Shown here in pieces: positions 8,891-18,505 of a stretch of 64,000 nucleotides of DNA (within the stretch, counting starts at the first letter, position 1; the number at the start of each line of letters is the position of its first letter). The position numbers and the translations under genes are program-made. Under the pieces are notes generated by a model that was given only the letters and a program-made list of their open reading frames with translations, made no database searches and was not told where the DNA came from. Source of the DNA: Bacillota bacterium (GTDB taxonomy: Bacteria; Bacillota; Clostridia; Lachnospirales; Lachnospiraceae). The DNA is taken from NCBI GenBank assembly GCA_023437365.1, contig JAEZGK010000028.1, positions 16,916 to 80,915 of the forward strand. The letters are read 5' to 3'.

Positions 8891-11376
8891 GCATTGTAAT
8901 AAAATTATTATGGAAGAGCTTAATGCAGAAGAAAGCCAGGACCTTACTAGTCCTTTTCTCAATCGCCGTATCCTCAGCAATGATTTTTGCCAATGAGGGC
9001 TTCAAAGCTACGGTTGCTCATATGTTTTATGAAGCAGACACCAGACATGCCGGGAACTCCAGCCTTATCGTTACTACAAAGCTTGATGTGGGGGCCAAGG
9101 AATGGATTGATACCGGACTTCTGAAACCATATAGTAGCAGGATACTATATGCAAATTCATTTATAAAAGAACATGCCCTTTATGCTCCGAAGCTGGAAGA
9201 CATGTATTATTTTCAGATCTATGGAGTGGATATGGATGAATTTCAGCAGCACAACCCTTTCACTCTAAAAGAGGGGGAGTATGGACAATGGAGTGGATTT
9301 CAAATCGTCATGGGCGAAGCATATGCCGATAAATATAAAATATCAGTTGGGGATACCATTACTCTTGAGATGAATGGAAGGAATTATGACTTTACAGTCG
9401 TTGGTATTGCTAAACAGGAAGGTATTTATATGAGGGAGCTCGCGGATGGAGGGACGCTGTTTGCACCGAAGGAAACCATTGCGGAAATATTTGGAGGAGA
9501 GGCGAACCTGACTTACATCAAAGAAAAGGAGGAAGAGCAGCTTCAGAAGCTTTATGAGGATTTAAAGGAAACCTTAACGGACTATAATATAGCCTATACC
9601 ATTGACCCGTACTTAATTAAAGCAGAAACTTCGAGTTATGTTCTGCCCTTTCGGATCTCCTCCATTGCGGTTATTTTTATGAGCATGTTCATCATATTCA
9701 CTGGTTATGGTCTGATTATCAATGAGAGAATTTCCTCCCTGGGAACCCTGAGAAGCTTAGGCTTGACAAGGAGAAGGATGGGTCGAATCCTGATTCTTGA
9801 AAGCTCGGGCATCGGAAGCTTCGGAGGCTTGCTGGGCTGTGGATTAGGGTGGGTAATTCTTAAGCTTCTAAAGGATATCTATTTTAAGAATAATGGAACC
9901 TTTACCACGAGCGGGCCGATCGTGGTTGGAAGCAAGGAACTAATAACGACGATAATGGCAGCAGTTGTAATCACGTGTTTAAGTGCAATCAGCTCTATCC
10001 GGAAGACAACCAAGCTACAGATTAAAGAAATTATCCTGCACAGAATGGAGCAGAAGGTTACACGACATTCAAAGCTATGGAGCATCGGAGCACTTGTATT
10101 TGTGGCCTGCATGTTCCTGCCAAAGCTCCTTCCGACCAATCTTGCGGGTATGATTGCAGCAAATATACTTGCGACAGGAGCATTGGCCGGTTCGATTTTC
10201 ATGATACCGGCTATGGTCTGGGTGTTAACGAAAGTGGCAGCAAGCTGTGGGTTGCCGGAGGAGGTTTGCCTTGGCATCCGAAATGCCAGAGACAGCAAAA
10301 CACTTGCGAATAATCTGAAGCTTTTCTCAGCAATGATAGCCATCGTGGCTTTTATGGTGACTATTTTTCATACAATGTCTTATGATTTGCATGATTCCTG
10401 GGAGCATAAGAATCTGTTTGAGGTATCCTTTACCTTAAGAGAATCAGAGGAAGACAGCTTAAGCAGAGTAAATTCCGTGGAAGGCGTTACGAAAGCAATT
10501 GCGTATTATGCAAATTATGAATGTAATATTACAGATGAGAATGTATTTTTAAATACCCTATACGGGATCGAAGACATTGACTTCTTTGATATGAATGTGG
10601 TCGGTGATTTGGATCAGGCCCACGAAGCGGTCAAGCAGCTGAAGGATGGAAAGAACGTAATAACAACCACGATATTGAAAGAAAAATTAGGACTTAAGCT
10701 TGGAGATTATCTCCGCATTACCTATGCCGACCGGACAGAGGAATATAAAATTACAGGATTTATCGATACAAATATCGGAATTGGGCATGTGGCTTATATC
10801 GCCGGAGCGAATTACAGGAGCTTAATAGGAACCACGAACTATGATACCTTCATGGTGCAGGGAAATACCGCGCCCGAGGATCTAAAATTAAATCTGAAAA
10901 GAGAATTTACCAAAGATATACTGACCATCAACACGAAGGAAGAGCTTAAGAATGCGAATGCCGACAAGGTGGACTCTATCTTCAATGCGATCAATATCTA
11001 CACTTATCTTGCAGTGGCCGTCGGAATGCTGGGAATGATGAATAATATTGTGGCCGGCTTCATCGAGCGGAAGCAGAGTCTGGCCTTATACCGATGTATC
11101 GGAATGAGCAGGAGGGGAATCAGCCGGATGCTTCTCACCGAAGCAGTTACACTTGGAGTGATCGGAAGTGCTATGGGTTTAGTAACAGCGTTAACGATGA
11201 TGAATACTATTCCGCAGACAATCGGACTAATGTGGGGCAAGGTTGCTCCCAGACCGGCGACAGTCGAAATCGTAATCTTATGCTTGGCAGGTCTGCTGAC
11301 CATGTTAGCGATGTCAATCATTCCATTAAGAGGGAGCAGGAAAATAAGTATCATGGAAAGCATGAAATATGAATAA
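8887..11376 (+). CDS. ABC transporter permease, FtsX/MacB family, two FtsX domains
   Basis: 829 aa. N-terminal helix (SLMQKKARTLLVLFSIAVSS), a large extracytoplasmic domain (about 40-235), three helices of the first FtsX domain (about 255-375, including SSLGTLRSLGLTRRRMGRIL), a central helix pair (about 395-450), a second extracytoplasmic domain and a second FtsX domain (about 700-829, with KQSLALYRCIGMSRRGISRM). The duplicated architecture is that of long permeases associated with peptide-antibiotic resistance or lipoprotein/peptide export. It is the last gene of the LytTR operon; the ATPase ends 4 bp inside it. Substrate not deducible. Confidence 0.85.
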   Translation: MSIVIKLLWKSLMQKKARTLLVLFSIAVSSAMIFANEGFKATVAHMFYEADTRHAGNSSLIVTTKLDVGAKEWIDTGLLKPYSSRILYANSFIKEHALYAPKLEDMYYFQIYGVDMDEFQQHNPFTLKEGEYGQWSGFQIVMGEAYADKYKISVGDTITLEMNGRNYDFTVVGIAKQEGIYMRELADGGTLFAPKETIAEIFGGEANLTYIKEKEEEQLQKLYEDLKETLTDYNIAYTIDPYLIKAETSSYVLPFRISSIAVIFMSMFIIFTGYGLIINERISSLGTLRSLGLTRRRMGRILILESSGIGSFGGLLGCGLGWVILKLLKDIYFKNNGTFTTSGPIVVGSKELITTIMAAVVITCLSAISSIRKTTKLQIKEIILHRMEQKVTRHSKLWSIGALVFVACMFLPKLLPTNLAGMIAANILATGALAGSIFMIPAMVWVLTKVAASCGLPEEVCLGIRNARDSKTLANNLKLFSAMIAIVAFMVTIFHTMSYDLHDSWEHKNLFEVSFTLRESEEDSLSRVNSVEGVTKAIAYYANYECNITDENVFLNTLYGIEDIDFFDMNVVGDLDQAHEAVKQLKDGKNVITTTILKEKLGLKLGDYLRITYADRTEEYKITGFIDTNIGIGHVAYIAGANYRSLIGTTNYDTFMVQGNTAPEDLKLNLKREFTKDILTINTKEELKNANADKVDSIFNAINIYTYLAVAVGMLGMMNNIVAGFIERKQSLALYRCIGMSRRGISRMLLTEAVTLGVIGSAMGLVTALTMMNTIPQTIGLMWGKVAPRPATVEIVILCLAGLLTMLAMSIIPLRGSRKISIMESMKYE

Positions 11377-11482
11377 GAACCGGTAATGATACAAAAATCC
11401 GTAAACTCAGCGCCGAAATCCTGAGCAACCCTGGTGAACTAACATATATTATAACTAGAATAAGTTGTAATTCAGAGGGAAT

Positions 11483-12079
11483 ATGAATCGTAATAATTAT
11501 GATCGACAGGGCAGGATGCCTATAGGTGATAGTATAATACATGTTGATAACGCTCTCATTGAGGAGGTAGCTGCAGATACCGGAAGTACAGGTTATCTAT
11601 TAATATCCTTCGGAATAAGCGATGAAAGCAATAGGATTTACATGCAGGAAGTCAGGTTAAATGTAGGGGAGGAAACCATAATCATAGATGAAGAAGGAAC
11701 ATCCCTTGATCTGTATGATTTATATGAGGGAATGAGAATAGACGCAGATTTCTCCGCTGCAATGACAAGAAGTATCCCACCTCAATCATTTGCTTACCGA
11801 ATTGTAGTATTACAGGAAGAAGCTTCGGTGAATATAACTACGGACCGTGTTGTGAGCGTGGATACGAATTATGGTTTTCTTACCACCGGAAATCCCTATG
11901 ATATGAATGATCAGATAGTATTCACGATCTCCAATGAAACAGTGATTCTGGACCAAAATAATAATGTTATTCCATTAGAGGCAATCCAGCCCGGGCAGCT
12001 GGTACAGGTGGAACATGCTATTTTCCAGACACTTAGTATACCTCCCCAATCTCCTGCCTATCGGGTACAGGTTCTATAA
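11483..12079 (+). CDS. Protein of two tandem copies of a small beta-rich domain
   Basis: 198 aa. Residues about 12-113 and 117-198 are two versions of one domain: each runs from a V.S/VD..GFLL start through ...ETVIIDEEG / ETVILDQNN, an L..LYEGM / AIQPGQL segment, to RSIPPQSFAYRIVVL / LSIPPQSPAYRVQVL. The repeated (S)IPPQ..AYR ending is diagnostic of an internal duplication. No signal peptide, no membrane segment, no catalytic motif. It resembles small secreted or cytoplasmic DUF3221/YobA-like beta domains only loosely. Ribosome site AGAGGGA close to ATG. Followed by a strong terminator shared with the convergent gene. Confidence 0.6.
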   Translation: MNRNNYDRQGRMPIGDSIIHVDNALIEEVAADTGSTGYLLISFGISDESNRIYMQEVRLNVGEETIIIDEEGTSLDLYDLYEGMRIDADFSAAMTRSIPPQSFAYRIVVLQEEASVNITTDRVVSVDTNYGFLTTGNPYDMNDQIVFTISNETVILDQNNNVIPLEAIQPGQLVQVEHAIFQTLSIPPQSPAYRVQVL

Positions 12080-12088
12080 AATAAAATG

Positions 12089-12136
12089 AAACCTCAGTCC
12101 TACAGATGTCAGTATGCAGGACTGAGGTTTACTATT
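12089..12136. terminator. Terminator between convergent genes
   Basis: AAACCTCAGTCCT (12089-12101) pairs perfectly with AGGACTGAGGTTT (12118-12130), 16-nt loop. A-rich and T-rich flanks on both sides mean it can serve both the gene ending at 12079 and the one ending at 12190. Confidence 0.8.
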
Positions 12137-12189
12137 TCATGCCGAATAGACCGCTTAAAAAAGGATTTTATCTGTATAACGCATCTTAA

Positions 12190-13692
12190 TTATTTATTAT
12201 TAATGGTAATCTTCAATGCCTTATAGAGTCCGGAGGTTCTTGTGTATCCTATGACATAAGCAACTCCGGGTTTTTTGGGTTTAATGACCCCCTTTTCCGA
12301 CACCTCGAAGATTCCGGTATCTGTGGAAAGCCAGAATACTGTCTCGTTGGAGCCTTTGGCTAAAGTGCCCTTCAGTGTGAAGATCTGAGCTGTATTTAGT
12401 AACAGACTGGAGCGATTCAAGGATAATTTTGTGGATTTCACCACGTTTTTCGAAGATACTGTGGATATCTTACTGCCAAGGGCTTTCCGGTAAGCCTTTT
12501 TCACAGAAGAATTAACCTTCACGGTAGTACCGTTCTTAATGGCAGCAGATAGCTTGGCAATCGGCTTTTTATTTAAGAAGGTAACATACTTGAAGCTATA
12601 TAGAGACTGCTTACCCAGGGACTTCACCGAAGTCGGAAGGATAATACTGCCCGCGTTCTTCATACTGTTAGAAAATGCTTGATTAGATATGGTAGTAACG
12701 CCTTCGGGGACATAGACATACCGGAGGCTGCATTCATTATTCTCATCGGTGATCATATGGGAGGGAATTACCTTGCAGTTCTTCGATAAGAATAATAGCT
12801 CTACTTGCTTATCAAAGACAGCAGAGTCCATCTCGGTAACAGTATCAGGAACAACGATTGCTGTGGCACCGATGCGTACCAGGCTGAACCGGCGGAGCTT
12901 TGTAAGCTGATAGGTGTAGTTATTGTTCGTAAGCTCCTTCGGTAAATTAAGATAGGAGTATTTCTTCTCATTGGTAATACCGATCAGCTGCACCGTACCA
13001 TTTCCCAGCCTGGCAGAGGAGGTGACCTGATAAAGTAAGCCATCTCTAGCGAACACGCCATTTTCTATGTCTGTGGTGCCTTTGGCGATGATCGTGGGAT
13101 TCATGGGAATGTCCATCTCATATAAATCACTGCCGTTATAATAGTACAGGGACTCTTCAATTACCTTACGATAGGCCGCTTCTGTACCCACGGGAACGAT
13201 AAATACGACATCCGGATTCTGGCTGCGGTTGGAGGTACTCACACTTACTTTCTGTGGCACGGTTGTTCCAAGAAATTCGATGGTGCTGACATTTCCAAAA
13301 GCATCTTGAGGATTATCAAGTGTTCCTTGGAAGGTATCAGCAATGGTCAGCTTCTCAACACTATCATAAAATTCTTGGTAGGAACTGTTCTGATAATATT
13401 CCCACTGAAGATCTACAAGCCTGACGGTATAGGTCTGTTGATTTATGCTTACCGTTCCGGGAATCATCAGTTCTTTCTGAGCGTCTGTAACTTCTATGCC
13501 AATCAGAGTAACTTCTTTCTTTGCCTCATCTGTGATAATAAAACGATAGATATCCTCCTGATAGACCGGTTGCTTCTCGGCTGCATGGGCTATGTATGGC
13601 GGAATAAGCAGTACGACGGCGATAAGTGATAGCAGGAGGAACAGAGGCAGGAAGCTTGCTTTCGCTTTATGTAATGGTAGAAATGCGTTCAT
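12190..13692 (-). CDS. Secreted BspA-like leucine-rich-repeat protein with C-terminal Ig-like (Big2) domain
   Basis: 500 aa. N-terminal signal peptide (basic MNAFLPLHKAKA, hydrophobic core FLPLFLLLSLIAVVLLIPP, cleavage near AHA-A). The body has LRR_5/BspA-type segments such as FSLVRIGATAIVVPDTVTEM, YVYVPEGVTTISNQAFSNSM and IILPTSVKSLGKQSLYSF. The last 80 residues (LSLNRSSLLLNT...VFWLSTDTGIFEVSEKGVI) form a bacterial Ig-like group 2 domain. There is no LPxTG or SLH anchor, so it is probably released or loosely wall-associated; binding or adhesion is the usual role of such proteins. Ribosome site AAAGGAG before the ATG. A single-gene unit. Confidence 0.75.
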   Translation of the reverse strand: MNAFLPLHKAKASFLPLFLLLSLIAVVLLIPPYIAHAAEKQPVYQEDIYRFIITDEAKKEVTLIGIEVTDAQKELMIPGTVSINQQTYTVRLVDLQWEYYQNSSYQEFYDSVEKLTIADTFQGTLDNPQDAFGNVSTIEFLGTTVPQKVSVSTSNRSQNPDVVFIVPVGTEAAYRKVIEESLYYYNGSDLYEMDIPMNPTIIAKGTTDIENGVFARDGLLYQVTSSARLGNGTVQLIGITNEKKYSYLNLPKELTNNNYTYQLTKLRRFSLVRIGATAIVVPDTVTEMDSAVFDKQVELLFLSKNCKVIPSHMITDENNECSLRYVYVPEGVTTISNQAFSNSMKNAGSIILPTSVKSLGKQSLYSFKYVTFLNKKPIAKLSAAIKNGTTVKVNSSVKKAYRKALGSKISTVSSKNVVKSTKLSLNRSSLLLNTAQIFTLKGTLAKGSNETVFWLSTDTGIFEVSEKGVIKPKKPGVAYVIGYTRTSGLYKALKITINNK

Positions 13693-14107
13693 ATTTAATC
13701 TCCTTTTGATGGATTAATAATAAGAGTTATCTAAGGTATAGACGATGGATGTGTCAAATTGGTTGCAGTGCCACTACTACTTTGCTTTTATGCGGATAAG
13801 GAGAATCATAAGCAGAAGGAGAGGTCAAACTATATGTTCCTTTAGATAAAGTTACTCCGGTAAAGTGATCATTCTACATAAATGGGCTATGAGAATATGC
13901 CTTGATAATTAACGGATAAAAATGTAAAATAATAGTGAATAGATAAGATATTATTTTATATGTATTACGTGGTCGGAGATGTGAATAAGAACGGATAAGG
14001 CGTATAGCATTGTTGGATTCTACATTTGACTAAATGTCAGATATATATGAGGTTAGAAATAAAGATAAACTTACATGTAGTTGATATAAAATGGAAGGAG
14101 AGAAACA
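13693..14107. other. Divergent intergenic region
   Basis: 415 bp, AT-rich, holding the promoters of the BspA-like gene and of the LuxR regulator. ACATTT-GACT-AAATGT (14022-14037) is a short inverted repeat overlapping a TTGACT and could be an operator. No gene is seen. Confidence 0.4.
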
Positions 14108-16417
14108 ATGATTGTTCCGATACTCACGACAAAACTAAATAAACCTCAGTTACCGGAGCTTGTGATCTCAAGAGAGTCGTTACTTAAGGACTGCGACTGG
14201 GCACAAGTGCTTCTGGTATCCGCTCAAGCCGGTTCCGGAAAAACGACAATAGTAAGTGCCTGGCTATCGGAGCAAAGGAAGTTGTACTGTTGGTACACAC
14301 TCGATGATTGGGACAACGATTTGATGCAGTTTCTTACTTATCTGGTAGCCGGAATAAAACCAATTGATTCGCTGGTATCCGATGCACTTGAGCAACTCCT
14401 CGATGCTTATAAATCGGTTGGCTTTGATGCCTTTTTAAGAGCGCTGATCAATCAGCTCCATGCGATCAAAAATCCCTTTGTCTTGGTTTTTGATGATTAT
14501 CACATTATTAGAAATGATATGATTCATCAAGTGATTAGAACGATATTTGAGCACTTTCCACCGTCGATGCAACTGGTATTAATCACCAGAGAAGATCCTC
14601 CATTACCGTTGGCAAAAATGAGGGCAGCCAAGAAACTCTTCGAACTCAGAATTTCGCAGCTTAAGTTCAAAGAAGAAGAAGTAAAGACATATATATCGCA
14701 CCATCTACATATTTCACTTGAAGAAGAACAAATACAGCACCTTATCACCAGGACAGAGGGGTGGATTGCAGGGCTTCAGATGATGACTCTCTCAATGCAG
14801 GGAATGAATGATGTAGTCGGTTTTATCGAAGCTTTTTCTAGCAATCAATATTATATCATGGATTATTTGATGGAAGAGGTTCTTGAGCGTCAGACACCTG
14901 AAATCAAGGAGTTTCTTCTTAAAACATCCATATTAGAAACCTTTTCAGATGATCTTTGTGATGCCGTGGTGGGGCTTGAAACAGGCAGCTCAAATATCAT
15001 GATCGAAAGACTTGTGAAGACAAATTGTTTTATAATCTCCACGGAAATGTCTCATAAGTGGTTCAGGTATCATCACCTTTTTAGAGACCTTCTACGACAA
15101 AGACTAGAGCAACAATCAAAGAGTGCAGTGGAATCACTCCATGTACGGGCAGGACTTTGGTTTAAAGAAAACGGATTCGGACAAGAGGCTATTCATCACT
15201 TTATTAAGGCAAATGCCTCCCTGGAAGCGGCGGCGCTTATTGAATGCAAATGGGCCGAGATGGATCTTCGGCTTCAATCGGCATCCTGGCTTGACATGGT
15301 GAAGATGCTGCCTACGTCAATCATTGAAAAAAGCCCGGTAATTACAATGGGTTATGGTTGGGCGCTACTTGATATGGGTGATGTGGAAGCTTGCACAGAG
15401 TGGTTTGACAAGGCTAGGAGATTATACGAGCTTTGTCAAACGGAGATGCGTCCGGATGACATTATTATTAATGATAAGGCACAGTTTGATTTATTGCCGG
15501 TGACGGTTGCATCCGCATATGGGTATATCGCTGCAGCAGTAGGAGATGTTGAAGGTATTTTCAAGTATTCGTACTATGTGCTGGAACGAATACCAAGTGA
15601 TCAATACTTTAAACGTGGCTCTGCTGAGATGATGCTGGGATTTGCCCATTGGGTAAAGGGTAATCTATCTGAGGCGGAAAGTGTGATTATTAGCTCGTAT
15701 ACAAATATTAAAAAAGCTTCGGTCCCACTCATGGAGAATTCTTATTACATGGTACTCGGGGAGTTGTATATTCAGCAGGGGGCTTTACTAAAGGCAAAAG
15801 AAATGTTTGAACAGACGATTTCACGATTAGTCAAACAGAATCTCGTCATAATTTTGTTACCCAGTTTGTATTTGGGTTTAGCCAAGGTTGCTTTCCTACA
15901 AGGGGATAATAAGCAAGCTTATGCTCTGCTAGAGGAGAGCAAGATACATGCTCAGAAATACGCACTCATGGATTGGAAATACAAATATTATCTTATGCTT
16001 GCGAGAATCTATTGCGCCCAGGGATTATACGATATGGCACGCGATTGCATCAATGAAAGCAGGATACATTACTATATCTATCCGATTCCCGAAGATGTTG
16101 GAATTGATGAAGTAGAAAAGCAGATAGGTGCTGCAGTAGCACATCATCAGCCAAGTCAGCATTTGGGTGATAAGAATACAAATGAGCTGATATTTAAGAA
16201 GGAACATATCAACCAATCACTCGCAGAGCCCCTCACAGCAAGGGAGCTTGAGGTGCTTTCCTTGATTGTGTCCGGATTAACTAACCAGGGGATATGTGAT
16301 AAGCTTTTCTTAGCGCTTAGCACCGTGAAAAGCTACAATCAAAACATCTTTGGAAAATTGGAAGTGAGTAGCCGAACTCAGGCTATTGCAAAAGCGAGAG
16401 AACTTGGTTTAGTATAG
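14108..16417 (+). CDS. MalT-like LuxR-family transcriptional activator (STAND ATPase)
   Basis: 769 aa. Start chosen by GGAGAG upstream of ATG. N-terminal NTPase: Walker A AGSGKTT (residues 41-47), Walker B FVLVFDDYHII (about 125), followed by the MalT-type arm EGWIAGLQMMTLSMQG. The middle (about 340-650) is helical repeat (TPR-like), the presumed inducer-sensing part. The C-terminus is a LuxR helix-turn-helix: LTARELEVLSLIVSGLTNQG and STVKSYNQNIFGKLEVSSRT. These large regulators bind ATP and an inducer, oligomerise and activate transcription. The target is unknown; the small membrane-protein genes just downstream (16614-17973) are candidates. In the recognition helix, SYNQNIF replaces the more usual THVxNIY. 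Confidence 0.85.
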   Translation: MIVPILTTKLNKPQLPELVISRESLLKDCDWAQVLLVSAQAGSGKTTIVSAWLSEQRKLYCWYTLDDWDNDLMQFLTYLVAGIKPIDSLVSDALEQLLDAYKSVGFDAFLRALINQLHAIKNPFVLVFDDYHIIRNDMIHQVIRTIFEHFPPSMQLVLITREDPPLPLAKMRAAKKLFELRISQLKFKEEEVKTYISHHLHISLEEEQIQHLITRTEGWIAGLQMMTLSMQGMNDVVGFIEAFSSNQYYIMDYLMEEVLERQTPEIKEFLLKTSILETFSDDLCDAVVGLETGSSNIMIERLVKTNCFIISTEMSHKWFRYHHLFRDLLRQRLEQQSKSAVESLHVRAGLWFKENGFGQEAIHHFIKANASLEAAALIECKWAEMDLRLQSASWLDMVKMLPTSIIEKSPVITMGYGWALLDMGDVEACTEWFDKARRLYELCQTEMRPDDIIINDKAQFDLLPVTVASAYGYIAAAVGDVEGIFKYSYYVLERIPSDQYFKRGSAEMMLGFAHWVKGNLSEAESVIISSYTNIKKASVPLMENSYYMVLGELYIQQGALLKAKEMFEQTISRLVKQNLVIILLPSLYLGLAKVAFLQGDNKQAYALLEESKIHAQKYALMDWKYKYYLMLARIYCAQGLYDMARDCINESRIHYYIYPIPEDVGIDEVEKQIGAAVAHHQPSQHLGDKNTNELIFKKEHINQSLAEPLTARELEVLSLIVSGLTNQGICDKLFLALSTVKSYNQNIFGKLEVSSRTQAIAKARELGLV

Positions 16418-16613
16418 TGCGAATTATTAAGAAGCATAATTCACACCCCGAAGTTTGTGCCTGCAGTAAACAAACTAATCCAAAGGTTAGGCATGTATGA
16501 TTAATATGTAAAGATTACCATCCCTTTTATAATACCCTACTTTAGTAGGTGCACAGACCTCTTCGATTTTAGTATGCTTATCACAAATAAGTAATAAAAC
16601 GAGGAGGTTTTTA

Positions 16614-17042
16614 ATGAACACAGATTATTCTATGCAACAAGGAAAACAAAGTATTATACATCACAGGCCAATGCTACTTTCAAAATTATGGGTATTTCTA
16701 TCACTAAATTATATCTTATGTGACCTCATAAGTAATATGGAAATGTCGGCTTTAAGGGGATTGTTGGATGGGAAAATAGCAGGAATACCAATGACACAGG
16801 AATTTTTATTATTTGCAGGAATCTCACTTGAAATCCCATTTCTAATGGTTGTATTATCAGCAGTCTTACCATATAAGGTCAATCGTATCATTAATATAGG
16901 TGTTGGAATTCTCATGATTATATACCAGCTCGGGTCGTTTTTTGTGGGATCGGATGCAACACTGCATTATATGTTCTTCTCCGGGGTGGAAATTATTGGG
17001 AATATTGTAATTGTTATACTTGCATTTAGGTGGAAGCGGTGA
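16614..17042 (+). CDS. DUF6326-type small membrane protein
   Basis: 142 aa with four hydrophobic helices (LWVFLSLNYILCDLIS, FLLFAGISLEIPFLMVVL, IINIGVGILMIIYQLGSF and FFSGVEIIGNIVIVILAF). The order SKLWVF...N.I..D..S, F.L.A...LEIP..MV.LS..L.YK.NR and HY.FF...E matches my memory of the DUF6326 family, whose function is unknown. GAGGAGG ribosome site. Probably one operon with the next two genes (6-bp and 43-bp gaps). Confidence 0.6.
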   Translation: MNTDYSMQQGKQSIIHHRPMLLSKLWVFLSLNYILCDLISNMEMSALRGLLDGKIAGIPMTQEFLLFAGISLEIPFLMVVLSAVLPYKVNRIINIGVGILMIIYQLGSFFVGSDATLHYMFFSGVEIIGNIVIVILAFRWKR

Positions 17043-17048
17043 CGCCGT

Positions 17049-17240
17049 ATGATATACGAGATCGTTATTCGAGGTTATATTAGGGATACCTGGTTTGTAG
17101 AGCTAGCAGTTATCCAGAAACCGGATTTCACAACCGTACTCCGTGGAAAGCTCATTGATCAAGCCGCACTTTACGGTATCCTTCGAAAGATCAATGATTT
17201 AGGCATTGAACTGATATCGGTCAACAGCATAGAGGAGTAG
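17049..17240 (+). CDS. Small conserved protein, likely cytoplasmic
   Basis: 63 aa: starts MIYEIVIRGYIRDTWF and ends LIDQAALYGILRKINDLGIELISVNSIE. The pattern (I.G.L...W, then V/IDQAAL.G.L.KI.DLG..LISV) is one I have seen repeatedly as a free-standing protein of unknown function. It lies 6 bp after the DUF6326 gene and is therefore probably co-translated with it. The size is normal for this group. Confidence 0.6.
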   Translation: MIYEIVIRGYIRDTWFVELAVIQKPDFTTVLRGKLIDQAALYGILRKINDLGIELISVNSIEE

Positions 17241-17283
17241 ATGTAAATTGATAACAATTAAAGTTTATGAAAGGAGAACAAAA

Positions 17284-17973
17284 ATGCTTCCTAGTAAAAA
17301 AACAGCAAGATTAGCAGGATTCCTGTGGTTGCTTATGTTCGTATTTGGTCCCATCGCACAAATTATTCGTGACAAATTATTCATAGCAAGTGACATGGAA
17401 GCCACTGCTCATAATATTAGGGCGAATGATTTTATATTTCGTATCGGTTTTGTAAGTGATTTAATCATGATGATAATTTTCGTGTTACTGCCTTTGGTAT
17501 TATACAAGTTATTAAGTGAAGTTAATAAAAACCTATCCATTATTATGGTTATTTTTGTTATGTTAGGCACATCGATTAACATGATTAATCTACTAAATGA
17601 ATTTGCAGCTTTACACTTGTTAAGTGGAGCGGAATACTTAAGTGTCTTTACTGACGCTCAGTTGCAAGCGAAGGCTATGCTATCTTATGATTTGTACTTA
17701 CACGGCTATGAAATCGCGAATATATTCTTCGCATTATGGCTCGTTCCACTTGGACTCTTGGTTTACAAGTCAGAATTTCTCCCGAAAGTTCTAGGGATTC
17801 TGCTAATCATTGGCGGCAGTGGTTTGCTGATTAATGTTTTTGTGCATTTTCTATTTCCAAGTTATATGATCGTAAACATAATTCTTTTAGTACCCCAGAC
17901 ATTAGCAGAGATACTGTTTACTTTGTGGATATTGATTAGAGGTATTAATGAATCGAAGGTTAAGGTAGGCTGA
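17284..17973 (+). CDS. DUF4386 membrane protein
   Basis: 229 aa from ATG 17284 (AAAGGAG at 17270-17276); a TTG 36 bp earlier lacks a ribosome site. Six hydrophobic helices: ARLAGFLWLLMFVFGPIAQI, IGFVSDLIMMIIFVLLPLVL, IIMVIFVMLGTSINMINLL, then YEIANIFFALWLVPLGLLVY, VLGILLIIGGSGLLINVFVH and IILLVPQTLAEILFTLWI. The opening AxxAGxLWL, the HGYEIANIFFALWLxPLG segment and the LPKxLGILLIIGG segment identify DUF4386, a family of unknown function found widely in Bacillota and Bacteroidota. Last gene of the presumed operon; the first repeat block of the tRNA-linked region follows. Confidence 0.8.
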   Translation: MLPSKKTARLAGFLWLLMFVFGPIAQIIRDKLFIASDMEATAHNIRANDFIFRIGFVSDLIMMIIFVLLPLVLYKLLSEVNKNLSIIMVIFVMLGTSINMINLLNEFAALHLLSGAEYLSVFTDAQLQAKAMLSYDLYLHGYEIANIFFALWLVPLGLLVYKSEFLPKVLGILLIIGGSGLLINVFVHFLFPSYMIVNIILLVPQTLAEILFTLWILIRGINESKVKVG

Positions 17974-18091
17974 AGGACTTACTATTTTTAGTCTTTCCGG
18001 TTGCCGGATCAGGCTAAATTACAGTTACTTATATAGTAACACTCAACACCTGATATTTTCAGATTTCTGTCACCTGTCCTCCCTGCTAGTA

Positions 18092-18280
18092 CCTACCCAT
18101 ATGACACGTAAAAAGAGCATCACTTTCGGGCTGATGCTCTTAATGATTCTACAGCGGATAACGGGAATAGCGTAATTCCAAAAACCGTGGAATTACGCCG
18201 GAAGAATAAACATACTAACCAGTGGGTTCGCATTTTTATTCTTCCCGACTCACTTTTACAATTAGATAACGGGAATCGAA
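18092..18280. repeat. Repeat block A: hairpin array ending in tRNA-Gly 3' sequence
   Basis: Related to blocks B (21249-21446) and C (35993-36245). Order: CCTACCCATATGACAC; hairpin 1 (AAGAGCATCA 18113-18122 with TGATGCTCTT 18132-18141); tRNA-like AGCGGATAACGGGAAT (18153-18168); hairpin 2 (GCGTAATTCCA 18170-18180 with TGGAATTACGC 18188-18198); hairpin 3 (GGAAGAATAAA 18200-18210 with TTTATTCTTCC 18235-18245); tRNA-like AGATAACGGGAATCGAA (18264-18280). Homology to block C extends leftward to about 18067. It lacks the long palindrome found in B and C. I read it as the decayed right end of an older element inserted at tRNA-Gly. Hairpin 1 may also terminate the DUF4386 operon. Confidence 0.7.
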
Positions 18281-18345
18281 TACGAAGAAAACATGAGAAG
18301 GCCTTATTTAAAGCTTGTCAGATGGCAAGGACCTGGTAACCGCCA
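18281..18345. repeat. Left-end repeat of the BlaI/BlaR1 module
   Basis: Directly right of the tRNA-like core, this stretch matches the equivalent stretch after block B (21447-21512): both contain CTTATTTAA/T-GCTTGTCAGAT-GCAAGGAC-TGGT. The two modules therefore share left ends as well as right ends, as members of one element family would. Confidence 0.6.
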
Positions 18346-18434
18346 TAACCAGGCAATTAGATATAGATCAAAATCTATTTTCAGGTAACGAAATGATTTG
18401 ATTTAGAAACTTTCAATTGCAGGAGTAAATTAAT

Positions 18435-18492
18435 TTGACATTTTGGTCTACATGATATAGACTAAACCAATAAGGTCTATAAATACTAGACC
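18435..18492 (+). promoter_or_regulatory. BlaI-regulated promoter with two operators
   Basis: TTGACA (18435-18440) is followed by a -10 region around 18456-18463. Two copies of GTCTA-N7-TAGAC lie here: 18446-18462, inside the promoter, and 18475-18491, just after it (extended GGTCTA...TAGACC at 18474-18492). Their centres are 29 bp apart, close to three helical turns. BlaI/MecI operators in other species have dyads of the TACA/TGTA kind; this dyad has its own sequence but the same two-site layout. The start codon of the repressor follows at 18506. Confidence 0.75.
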
Positions 18493-18505
18493 ATGGAGGG
18501 CGACA

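Noticed and set aside
9879..10343. Minus-strand frame inside the FtsX permease gene
   Set aside because: It is a mirror of the membrane-protein coding sequence without a start signal or known domain.
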